From Ficedula albicollis (Eukaryota > Chordata > Aves > Passeriformes > Muscicapidae), in assembly GCF_000247815.1 (NCBI RefSeq), contig NW_004775928.1, forward strand, positions 475,965 to 539,964: a stretch of 64,000 bases of DNA. Reading direction: 5' to 3'. Numbering within the stretch: the first letter of the stretch is position 1; every line of letters begins with the position of its first letter. Positions 27,175-37,133 of the stretch are shown here, in pieces. The position numbers were made by a program, and so were the translations under genes. The notes beneath the pieces were generated by a model, which saw only the letters and a program-made list of their open reading frames with translations, was not told the origin of the DNA and did not search any database.

Positions 27175-27722
27175 ATCATAGAATCATAGAATATCTTAGG
27201 TTGGAAGAGACTTTGAAGATTATCTAGTTCCAACCCCCCTGTACATGGGCACAGACACCTTCCACTAGACCAGGTTTTTCAAAGCTCCATCTAGCCTGGC
27301 CTTAAACATCTCCAGGGATGAGACATCCACAGCATCTTTGGGCAACCTGTTCCAGTGCCTCACCACCCTTACAGTAAAGAATTTCTTCCTAACATCTGAT
27401 CTAAATCCACTTGCTTTTAGTGTGATGTCATTCCTCCTTGTCCTGTCCATTATATGCTCTTGCAAAAAGCCCCTGTCCAGCTTCCTTGGCACTGGAAGGC
27501 CACAATTAAGTCAAACTGAAGTCTTCTTTTCTCCAGGCTGAACAATCCCAGTTGTCTCAGCCTCTCCTCATGGGCAAGGTGCTCTGTCCCTCTAATCATC
27601 TTGGTGGCCTCCTCTGGACTCATTCCAACAGATCCCCATCATTCCTTTGCTAGGGATTCCAGAGCTGGGTGCAGCACTTCAGGTGGGATATCACCAGAGC
27701 AGAGTAGAGAGGCAGAAAGAAT
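27175..27722 (-). mobile_element. CR1 LINE fragment with intact 3' terminus, inverted
   Basis: The left edge, atcatagaatcatagaat (27175-27192), is the inverted CR1 3' terminal 8-bp repeat. It is followed by hallmark phrases in order: ggttggaagagactttgaag, cactagaccaggttttt, ctccagggatgagacatcca, ttgggcaacctgttccag, cagtaaagaatttcttccta, ctccaggctgaacaatccca, gtggcctcctctggactcat, agagcagagtagagaggcag. The element runs right to left and is truncated at its 5' side. It is better preserved than the copy at 4.6 kb and so is probably younger. Confidence 0.95.
27265..27492 (-). pseudogene. CR1 ORF2 C-terminal remnant
   Basis: An open stretch of 75 codons whose C-terminal half contains FFTVRVVRHWNRLPKD and then SSLEMFKARLDGALKNLV. 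This is the characteristic C-terminus of CR1 ORF2, the endonuclease/reverse transcriptase polyprotein. The domains themselves are missing because the element is 5'-truncated, so this is a fossil and not a gene. It confirms that the CR1 lies on the minus strand. Confidence 0.85.
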
Positions 27723-29939
27723 TTATAAATGGTCTAAAGACTGTATTCTTCTAGCATGTAGCAATGCAACAATTAAAAATGGTGCAAACTTTTAATAATA
27801 TTCCAAACATTGAAACAAAACAGAAGTTTAGCCCCTTAAAAAAAGGAAAAATATTTGGATTTAAAAAATCTGTATGCAGTATAAGACAGGGAAAGAGTAT
27901 TGTTACTCTTCTGACTCTTATACTTTCAAATCGTATAGCTCATGGGTAGCTCCTTCTCATTTCACCTGGTTTCTAGTTGTAAAGTGAATGGGAGGAAGTG
28001 TTTTTCCTTGGATGTGATAAAACAGTGGAAGTCTTCCAGTTAGGTCATGTACACCTTGAAAAGTAACTTTCTGCCTTCATTTTTATGTCTTTCTCTTTAG
28101 GAAATACCTTCTTCAGGGTTAAGATTCTGTTTGGAAACTAAATGTCTTAGTGCTTAAATTAGTTCTTTTAAGAGGGAAGTTATACAGTGAGTTGGCATCT
28201 TGCTCTTCTGATCTGGGAAATGTCTTATAGAACTACACGTACTGTCAAGGGCAGGAGTGAGAGGTGGGGAAATTTGAAGCAGTGGTAAAACACCTGCTTT
28301 TAAAAGCTAATGGAGCAGGAAGCCTCTCCCTAGGCAAGGTGACCAAAATCTCTCAGGAAGATTTCCAGTAGAAACTTCTAAATAAATTTGTTTGTAGTTC
28401 TTTTGACCATAGCTTATTTTTGAAGTATTTTTCCTTTGTACTCGGCTGTTTTCCTTACTGCTTAAATGTGTAAAATGCCCCTGAGGCATTATTGTGCAAT
28501 TAATCCACATGTTGCTCTTAAGCTTAAAGATAAACCTGCCCTATAATGTCTCCCTTCTCTTATATTATTATTTGCAAATTTTGGAAATGGCCATTGAGTT
28601 TAGAAAGCAATGGAACATGACCGTCTGTGAAACTCCATCATGTAGCATTGGGATAATCAAGGAGAAAGATGATGGATGACTCTGTATTTTCAAGTTGTGG
28701 GATTTCAGTTTTATGACTTTGGCTGTGGAATGTGCTGCTGACTGTGAGCAAACAGCTTAATCACTCTGTGTCTCTATAAAATGGTTATAATAATTCCTTG
28801 TTGCATCAATGTTATGATGAAAATGAAGCAATGTTTCTAAGTGGTGGGTAGTGTGGCTGTAAGGTCAGGCAGGGAAAGCTAATCCGATTGCCTCCCTATT
28901 TGCTGACAAAAAGTTATTTAGCAGTAGTCCTTGAATTTCTATGCACAATATGCCTGTCTGTGTGCAGGGAAAGTGATACAGCTGTAAATCCATGACCAAC
29001 GTGGTTTGTAAGTGAAGGAGAGGGAGGGAAGCTCCGGGGCAGCTCCTTAGGCTGCATGGAGAGAAGAGTACTGATGAGTCATGTCTAGGCAAGGATGAAA
29101 AGTGCATCTCCTTCCTCAAACATGGATTTATTTTTATTGTTTGGGCTTTGCAGTAATCTTGATCTCTCTCCTTTTGGCACGACTTGTACCTCTGAGTAAT
29201 GCCCATCACAGACATATAATCTCAAACACCAAAATTATCTTATGACTGAATCTAGTTAGCCCTGAATCTTCTCATCTCCCCACTCATGTCCACCACTGGA
29301 TGTAAATCAGCTTAGCAATTGTTGGCAGCTGTCTTGTCCCCTCTTTGATGTACAATGGACAGCAGCAGTGGAGCAGCATAATACTTTTCTTTTGCAGAAA
29401 ATAAACTGGGACCAGAGTATGTAACTGACTGTCTTTGCCTCACAGCAAGGTGACTCTATGCATGAGGTGACTTGCCAAAAAGGCCCCTTCTCAAGGTTAG
29501 TGTACTGATTGCATCAGATTTTTGTGGGCAGCTGTGGAAAGCCTTGAGGAAGGGTGCCCCCTGTTTCCCTAGGGGGAATCAGTAGTAGAGCAAGATGAAC
29601 TAGATATTTCTTTCTTCTGAGAGCTGACCTGTGCAAATCATCTGCAGGTCCCCCCTGCTTGTGGATGGTGCTGCTGGCAGACCCAGTGCCGGCTGCCTGC
29701 GCTGCAGCTGGTGCTAGTGCTGCTGCTGGCCTTGCCTGGGCAAAACCTGCCTCTGCATCTGCACTCACAGTGACAGGTCAACAGGTCCCAGCTCCCCCTT
29801 GTATCAGGTGCCTACTCATGTCTCAGCCGCCTGCACCATTCGGGCAGCCTTTAGGAGGAAGTAAAGAATAAGGCAAGGGTGTGGTCTGACCACTACGTTA
29901 AAATTCTTATGTTGGGAACACCAAATGGACCCATGGGAG
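27723..29939. other. Unique AT-rich DNA, no gene recognised
   Basis: Apart from the SINE relic at about 28735-28850 I see no repeats or genes. A short GC-rich patch at about 29640-29770 encodes Ala-rich chance ORFs on both strands. Confidence 0.5.
28735..28850 (+). mobile_element. MIR-like (CORE-SINE) relic
   Basis: The order of short matches follows the MIR consensus as I remember it: a tgtgagcaa...cttaa...cactctgtg...ctc block, then tataaaatggttataataat, then a gttatgatgaaaatga stretch leading into tttctaagtgg. MIR families are ancient amniote SINEs, so heavy divergence is expected. A profile search with nhmmer and Dfam MIR models would confirm or reject it. Confidence 0.6.
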
Positions 29940-30653
29940 AATATAGGAGAGTGAATTGCACAGAAAATACTCTTCTTATGATGATGATTTGCCTACTTCA
30001 GAGATAAGATGGAAAAGCTGGTTCCAAAGCCAAAATTCCAGCTTTCTGAAACAAGAAGCAGAAATTCCAAACTTTCCTTTGAAAGGAAAAGTAAGGATCT
30101 TAATGTTGGGGTTAAGTTTTCTCTTTCTTTTTCTTTCTCTCGGGGAATTTTTCTTTCCATTTGTTGCCTTGGAGATGATGAACGGACGGTATTAAGAGAC
30201 AAAAAACATGGCTGGGCATCTTCTAATTCTTGAGAGATGATCCCGGGGGAGGAGGCGGGAAGGGGTATGGTTGCGGCAGTCTGTTAGCTGGGAGTGAGTT
30301 CTCTGGCTGGCGGGTTTCTCTTGGGAAGTGCAGCGATACCGTGAGATGCCGGCGTCTAACCCCGAGGCTCGGCGGGGGTCAGGGGCTGGGCTCAGCTGCT
30401 CCTCCTCCGCCGTCTGCGGGGAGGGCCACACAGGGTGCGGGGAATGTGTCCTTCCCTTGACCGGGCTGAGCTGTGGTTTGCTCACAAGGTCTAGTTCTTT
30501 TTGCCGTTTCTACCGGCTGCCAACATCTGCCGCTCCATTGAGCCCGCTGCCCTCACCATTGCTGCCAGTTGCCAGCGGATGACACCAAGGTCCATTGCTG
30601 CCCAGCTGGACCTGCCTGTCCCTGCTTTTTCCTGCCACTGCTCTGAGGTCTTC

Positions 30654-30870
30654 TGCAACACTTCGCTCGACCTTCCCGCTGTGTCTGGCCCATGGTGTTT
30701 TTCTGCCTCTGCACTGAGGTGTTAGCAACATTTTTGTTTTACTCCCTCCAGGGGTCTTCCCGGCCGCTGTTCCTGCTGCTGTGCCGGCGTTATTGCTACA
30801 CTTTGATTTGCTGACCCCAGGTCTGTTCACCTCTGCTAATTTAGCTCATTGCTTCAAGGTTTCTACTGCA
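30654..30870. repeat. Strongly diverged repeat of about 70 bp, roughly three units
   Basis: gcaacacttcg (about 30655), gcaacatttttg (about 30726) and gctacactttg (about 30794) are spaced about 70 bases apart and are followed by loosely similar pyrimidine-rich sequence with ctgcc/ctgct motifs. This looks like an old, decayed minisatellite next to the young one. The similarity is weak. Confidence 0.3.
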
Positions 30871-30963
30871 GCTCAGAAACCAGCTACTCCCTTCGAGTTC
30901 CACAAGGGAAGCCACCTCCCTTCTCCTGAGCCGCCATCACCGCCTGAGGGAGCGGCCCCGCGC

Positions 30964-30982
30964 CACAGCGCCCCCTGCCGGC
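30964..30982 (-). promoter_or_regulatory. Strong CTCF-like binding motif
   Basis: The + strand reads cacagcgccccctgccggc. Its reverse complement contains CCGGCAGGGGGCGCTG, which matches the core CTCF consensus (C.GCAGGGGGCGCT) almost base for base. It lies about 25-45 bases left of the 49-bp array. Motif match only; occupancy is not known. By the usual convention the motif is on the minus strand. Confidence 0.6.
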
Positions 30983-31007
30983 TGCGGGCGGGACCGCACC
31001 GGGGGAG

Positions 31008-34000
31008 AGGGACGGGAGAGCGGGAAGAGACCGAATGGGAATGTGCTCTGGATTGATGGGATAGGAGAGCGGGAAGAGACTGAATGGGAATGTGCTCTGG
31101 ATTGATGGGATAGGAGAGCGGGAAGAGACTGAATGGGAATGTGCTCTGGATTGATGGGATAGGAGAGCGGGAAGAGACTGAATGGGAATGTGCTCTGGAT
31201 TGATGGGATAGGAGAGCGGGAAGAGACTGAATGGGAATGTGCTCTGGATTGATGGGATAGGAGAGCGGGAAGAGACTGAATGGGAATGTGCTCTGGATTG
31301 ATGGGATAGGAGAGCGGGAAGAGACTGAATGGGAATGTGCTCTGGATTGATGGGATAGGAGAGCGGGAAGAGACTGAATGGGAATGTGCTCTGGATTGAT
31401 GGGATAGGAGAGCGGGAAGAGACTGAATGGGAATGTGCTCTGGATTGATGGGATAGGAGAGCGGGAAGAGACTGAATGGGAATGTGCTCTGGATTGATGG
31501 GATAGGAGAGCGGGAAGAGACTGAATGGGAATGTGCTCTGGATTGATGGGATAGGAGAGCGGGAAGAGACTGAATGGGAATGTGCTCTGGATTGATGGGA
31601 TAGGAGAGCGGGAAGAGACTGAATGGGAATGTGCTCTGGATTGATGGGATAGGAGAGCGGGAAGAGACTGAATGGGAATGTGCTCTGGATTGATGGGATA
31701 GGAGAGCGGGAAGAGACTGAATGGGAATGTGCTCTGGATTGATGGGATAGGAGAGCGGGAAGAGACTGAATGGGAATGTGCTCTGGATTGATGGGATAGG
31801 AGAGCGGGAAGAGACTGAATGGGAATGTGCTCTGGATTGATGGGATAGGAGAGCGGGAAGAGACTGAATGGGAATGTGCTCTGGATTGATGGGATAGGAG
31901 AGCGGGAAGAGACTGAATGGGAATGTGCTCTGGATTGATGGGATAGGAGAGCGGGAAGAGACTGAATGGGAATGTGCTCTGGATTGATGGGATAGGAGAG
32001 CGGGAAGAGACTGAATGGGAATGTGCTCTGGATTGATGGGATAGGAGAGCGGGAAGAGACTGAATGGGAATGTGCTCTGGATTGATGGGATAGGAGAGCG
32101 GGAAGAGACTGAATGGGAATGTGCTCTGGATTGATGGGATAGGAGAGCGGGAAGAGACTGAATGGGAATGTGCTCTGGATTGATGGGATAGGAGAGCGGG
32201 AAGAGACTGAATGGGAATGTGCTCTGGATTGATGGGATAGGAGAGCGGGAAGAGACTGAATGGGAATGTGCTCTGGATTGATGGGATAGGAGAGCGGGAA
32301 GAGACTGAATGGGAATGTGCTCTGGATTGATGGGATAGGAGAGCGGGAAGAGACTGAATGGGAATGTGCTCTGGATTGATGGGATAGGAGAGCGGGAAGA
32401 GACTGAATGGGAATGTGCTCTGGATTGATGGGATAGGAGAGCGGGAAGAGACTGAATGGGAATGTGCTCTGGATTGATGGGATAGGAGAGCGGGAAGAGA
32501 CTGAATGGGAATGTGCTCTGGATTGATGGGATAGGAGAGCGGGAAGAGACTGAATGGGAATGTGCTCTGGATTGATGGGATAGGAGAGCGGGAAGAGACT
32601 GAATGGGAATGTGCTCTGGATTGATGGGATAGGAGAGCGGGAAGAGACTGAATGGGAATGTGCTCTGGATTGATGGGATAGGAGAGCGGGAAGAGACTGA
32701 ATGGGAATGTGCTCTGGATTGATGGGATAGGAGAGCGGGAAGAGACTGAATGGGAATGTGCTCTGGATTGATGGGATAGGAGAGCGGGAAGAGACTGAAT
32801 GGGAATGTGCTCTGGATTGATGGGATAGGAGAGCGGGAAGAGACTGAATGGGAATGTGCTCTGGATTGATGGGATAGGAGAGCGGGAAGAGACTGAATGG
32901 GAATGTGCTCTGGATTGATGGGATAGGAGAGCGGGAAGAGACTGAATGGGAATGTGCTCTGGATTGATGGGATAGGAGAGCGGGAAGAGACTGAATGGGA
33001 ATGTGCTCTGGATTGATGGGATAGGAGAGCGGGAAGAGACTGAATGGGAATGTGCTCTGGATTGATGGGATAGGAGAGCGGGAAGAGACTGAATGGGAAT
33101 GTGCTCTGGATTGATGGGATAGGAGAGCGGGAAGAGACTGAATGGGAATGTGCCCTGGATTGATGGGGATAGGAAGCGGGAAGAGACTGAATGGGAATGT
33201 GCTCTGGATTGATGGGATAGGAGAGCGGGAAGAGACTGAATGGGAATGTGCTCTGGATTGATGGGATAGGAGAGCGGGAAGAGACTGAATGGGAATGTGC
33301 TCTGGATTGATGGGATAGGAGAGCGGGAAGAGACTGAATGGGAATGTGCTCTGGATTGATGGGATAGGAGAGCGGGAAGAGACTGAATGGGAATGTGCTC
33401 TGGATTGATGGGATAGGAGAGCGGGAAGAGACTGAATGGGAATGTGCTCTGGATTGATGGGATAGGAGAGCGGGAAGAGACTGAATGGGAATGTGCTCTG
33501 GATTGATGGGATAGGAGAGCGGGAAGAGACTGAATGGGAATGTGCTCTGGATTGATGGGATAGGAGAGCGGGAAGAGACTGAATGGGAATGTGCTCTGGA
33601 TTGATGGGATAGGAGAGCGGGAAGAGACTGAATGGGAATGTGCTCTGGATTGATGGGATAGGAGAGCGGGAAGAGACTGAATGGGAATGTGCTCTGGATT
33701 GATGGGATAGGAGAGCGGGAAGAGACTGAATGGGAATGTGCTCTGGATTGATGGGATAGGAGAGCGGGAAGAGACTGAATGGGAATGTGCTCTGGATTGA
33801 TGGGATAGGAGAGCGGGAAGAGACTGAATGGGAATGTGCTCTGGATTGATGGGATAGGAGAGCGGGAAGAGACTGAATGGGAATGTGCTCTGGATTGATG
33901 GGATAGGAGAGCGGGAAGAGACTGAATGGGAATGTGCTCTGGATTGATGGGATAGGAGAGCGGGAAGAGACTGAATGGGAATGTGCTCTGGATTGATGGG

Positions 34001-35029
34001 ATAGGAGAGCGGGAAGAGACTGAATGGGAATGTGCTCTGGATTGATGGGATAGGAGAGCGGGAAGAGACTGAATGGGAATGTGCTCTGGATTGATGGGAT
34101 AGGAGAGCGGGAAGAGACTGAATGGGAATGTGCTCTGGATTGATGGGATAGGAGAGCGGGAAGAGACTGAATGGGAATGTGCTCTGGATTGATGGGATAG
34201 GAGAGCGGGAAGAGACTGAATGGGAATGTGCTCTGGATTGATGGGATAGGAGAGCGGGAAGAGACTGAATGGGAATGTGCTCTGGATTGATGGGATAGGA
34301 GAGCGGGAAGAGACTGAATGGGAATGTGCTCTGGATTGATGGGATAGGAGAGCGGGAAGAGACTGAATGGGAATGTGCTCTGGATTGATGGGATAGGAGA
34401 GCGGGAAGAGACTGAATGGGAATGTGCTCTGGATTGATGGGATAGGAGAGCGGGAAGAGACTGAATGGGAATGTGCTCTGGATTGATGGGATAGGAGAGC
34501 GGGAAGAGACTGAATGGGAATGTGCTCTGGATTGATGGGATAGGAGAGCGGGAAGAGACTGAATGGGAATGTGCTCTGGATTGATGGGATAGGAGAGCGG
34601 GAAGAGACTGAATGGGAATGTGCTCTGGATTGATGGGATAGGAGAGCGGGAAGAGACTGAATGGGAATGTGCTCTGGATTGATGGGATAGGAGAGCGGGA
34701 AGAGACTGAATGGGAATGTGCTCTGGATTGATGGGATAGGAGAGCGGGAAGAGACTGAATGGGAATGTGCTCTGGATTGATGGGATAGGAGAGCGGGAAG
34801 AGACTGAATGGGAATGTGCTCTGGATTGATGGGATAGGAGAGCGGGAAGAGACTGAATGGGAATGTGCTCTGGATTGATGGGATAGGAGAGCGGGAAGAG
34901 ACTGAATGGGAATGTGCTCTGGATTGATGGGATAGGAGAGCGGGAAGAGACTGAATGGGAATGTGCTCTGGATTGATGGGATAGGAGAGCGGGAAGAGAC
35001 TGAATGGGAATGTGCTCTGGATTGATGGG
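31008..35029. repeat. Near-perfect 49-bp minisatellite, 82 copies
   Basis: The phrase cgggaagaga recurs exactly every 49 bases from 31021 to 34990, giving 81 intervals and 82 copies. On the + strand the unit has 21 G, 14 A, 10 T and 4 C, so it is 71% purine. Nearly all copies look identical. The first copy differs by retaining CpGs (gacggg, accgaat), and one variant sits at copies 44/45 (tgccctgg near 33153, an extra G near 33167, and a lost base in aggaagcggg near 33174), which leaves the 49-bp phase unchanged. No stop codon occurs on the minus strand in any frame, so two open frames of about 1,400 codons cross the array. They are a property of the repeat and not genes. The unit does not match any satellite I know. 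Confidence 0.98.
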
Positions 35030-35764
35030 TGTTGTTAATTTCCTTATACATACACACACTGAAAGAACTGGCATTCCTTTTGCCATATGTTTGTCTGAAA
35101 GGCCCTTAATTTCAGAGTTATAGTAACTCGGAGCAACGGGAGTAATGTTTTTCCATTGCAGGAAGGAAGGTTTTGGTCAGGTGAATCAGTGAGAATTCAG
35201 GGTATCTTAAGGCTGGAAGCTCCATTCTCCAGTTATTTGGGTGGATATTGAGAAGCATTCAGAAATGGCCATCATTTTTAATAAGTGGCAAGAAAACTTT
35301 TAGGTCTTTTGGTGGTTTATATTGCAGAAAAATATTTTGGAAATTTCTGAACTCGACCTAACAAACTGCCTTCATTCAGAAATGATCCCAAACAGTGCAG
35401 ATACTCCTGAAAAATAATGTACGTGAATGTGAAAAATACTAGGCATAAAGACATATCGCATGTTACATTTTTTTAAGAGAAGATTTAGGCCTGTCCCTGA
35501 TATGCAAATTCTGAGCAGGATTAGAATTAGAATTAATTACATTTATTTTAAGTGGTGATAGTGCACCCTTGGGGATGGTAATGCCAGAAAATTAAACCTC
35601 ACTTCTTATCTGAGCTTTGTTTGCTATCTTTATTTATGCTTCTTCACTTCAGCTGAAGTACTCGAAAATAACTCATGTGGTGAGGTGTAGCCTTTGTGTT
35701 TGTAGCACTGGGTGAACAGCTTTTACAGGATGCCATGTAGAAATACCATGCCAATACCATGTCA
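35030..35764. other. Unique AT-rich DNA between array and CR1
   Basis: The composition returns abruptly to AT-rich. One POU-octamer-like ATGCAAAT (about 35502-35509) is present. Nothing else recognised. Confidence 0.5.
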
Positions 35765-37133
35765 GTGACTAGAGATGGGGAAAAAGGCTAAGGCTTGTAA
35801 TGCTTTCTTTGCCTCAGTCTGTAGTAGTTAGGGTACCCAACCCCCTGAGCTGGAAGATAGGGATGGGGAGCAAAATGAAGGCTCCATAGTCCAGGAGGAA
35901 ATGCTCAGCAACCTACTTGCCCACTATATACTCCCAAATGTATAGGGCCAGAATAGGTCCACCTGAGGGTACTAAGGGAGCTGGTGAAAGCACTCACCGA
36001 GGCATGCTCATGTAGATGTGTCTACATGGACTTCAGTGAAGTCATCGATGCAGTCTCTCACTGTCCTGGAGAAACTGGCTGCTCATGGCTCAGACCAGTG
36101 CACTCTTCACTGAGTTAGAAACCCCCCGACCCAGAGAGAGTTGGTGAATGGTGCACATCCTGTTGGTGCCCAGCCACCAGTGCTGTTTCTGAGAGCCCAG
36201 TGTTGGAACCAGTTCTGTTTAATATCTTTATCAACAGTCTGGATGAGTGCCCCTTAAGTCAGCTTGCAGGTGACACCAAGTTGGATGGGAGTGTTGATCT
36301 GCTGTAGTGCTGGAAGGTCCTGCAGGGGGATCTGGACTGAGGCTGAGAACAACAGTATGAGGCTCAACAAGGCAAGTGTGTGGTCCTGCACTAGAGTCAC
36401 AACAGCCCCAGGCAGCCCTGCAGACTTGGGGCCGAGTGGCTGAGAAGCTGCCCAGGGAAAAAGGACCTGGGGGTGCTTGTTGTTAGCAGTTGAACATGAT
36501 CCAGCGTGTGCCCAAGTGGCCAAAAAGGTCAGTGGCATCCAGGTTTGTATTTATGTATTATGTGGCTAGCAGGACAAGGGAAGGGATTGTGACGCTGCAC
36601 TCAGCACTGGTGAGGCCACACCTTGAATCTTGTGTCCAGTGTAGAGCCTCTCATGACAAGGCAGACATTGAGGTGGTGAAGTGTGTTCCAGCAGAACAAC
36701 TGAGCTGGTGAAGGGTCTGGAACACAAGTTCTATGAGGAGTGTCTGAGGGAGCTGGGATTGTTTAGTCTGGAGAAAAGGAGACTGACATGAGATCTTACC
36801 ATTCTCTAAAACTACCTGACAGAAGGGTACAGTGAGGTGGGGGTTGGTCTCTAGTCTCAAGTAGAAAGCAACTAGATGAGACACAAAGGACCCAAGTTGC
36901 CCCAGGGAAGTTTTAAATTGGATATCAGGAAAATTTCCTTCACAGAAAGGGTTGTCAAGCAATGGAACAGTCAAGCTGCCTAGTAAGATGGCTGAGTCAC
37001 CACCCCTGGAGATGTTTAAAAGACTTATAGACATGGTGCTTAGGGACATGGTTTACTGGTGGACTTGATAGCGCTGGTGTAATAGTTGGACATTAGAGTC
37101 TTAAAGGTTTTTCTAAACTGGATAATTCTATGT
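35765..37133 (+). mobile_element. CR1 LINE, 3' portion including part of ORF2
   Basis: About 1.37 kb aligned in order with CR1 ORF2 and its 3' UTR: ggggaaaaaggctaaggc, taatgctttctttgcctcag, ccccctgagctggaagatag, gagaaactggctgctcatgg, ccagttctgtttaatatctt, ggtgacaccaagttgga, cctgggggtgcttgt, actggtgaggccacaccttg, ctgagggagctgggattgtt, gtgaggtgggggttggtctc, catggtttactggtggactt, and a decayed terminal aattctatg (37124-37132). Part of the reverse transcriptase region is deleted near 36003, where gctcaccga joins directly to catggacttcagtgaagtc. Many frameshifts and stops make it a fossil. Confidence 0.95.
36015..36300 (+). pseudogene. Decayed CR1 reverse-transcriptase core
   Basis: The stretch around 36025-36060 corresponds to the conserved RT motif A block (degraded MDFSEVIDAVSH-like). 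The stretch 36263-36289 reads LAGDTKLDG where an active CR1 enzyme has a catalytic Ala-Asp-Asp. One of the two Asp residues is Gly here, so the enzyme would be dead even without the frameshifts. Confidence 0.7.

Larger units (their letters stand above)
29940..31007. promoter_or_regulatory. Isolated GC/CpG-rich block beside the minisatellite (possible CpG island, LTR or lncRNA promoter)
   Basis: From about 30235 onward the sequence changes from the AT-rich background to GC-rich DNA with many CpGs (gatcccgggggaggaggcgg near 30240, gatgccggcgtctaaccccg near 30344, ggagcggccccgcgcc near 30950). It ends in a CTCF-like motif and then the 49-bp array. I see no protein that I can name, no poly-A tract and no obvious retroviral terminal sequence. 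It could be a CpG-island promoter of an unannotated transcript or a fragment of a GC-rich mobile element. I cannot decide between them. Confidence 0.4.

Noticed and set aside
31008..35029. CRISPR array
   Set aside because: There are no unique spacers between repeats; the whole 49-bp unit repeats, in eukaryotic DNA.
31008..35029. G-quadruplex cluster
   Set aside because: The GGG runs in the unit are separated by loops of 10-18 bases, too long for a confident call of stable quadruplexes.
30873..35086. Two overlapping minus-strand ORFs of about 1,400 codons
   Set aside because: They arise because the 49-bp repeat lacks stops in all minus-strand frames. Both frames give the same shifted repeat peptide, and start codons come only from flanking DNA. 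No sign of a gene structure.
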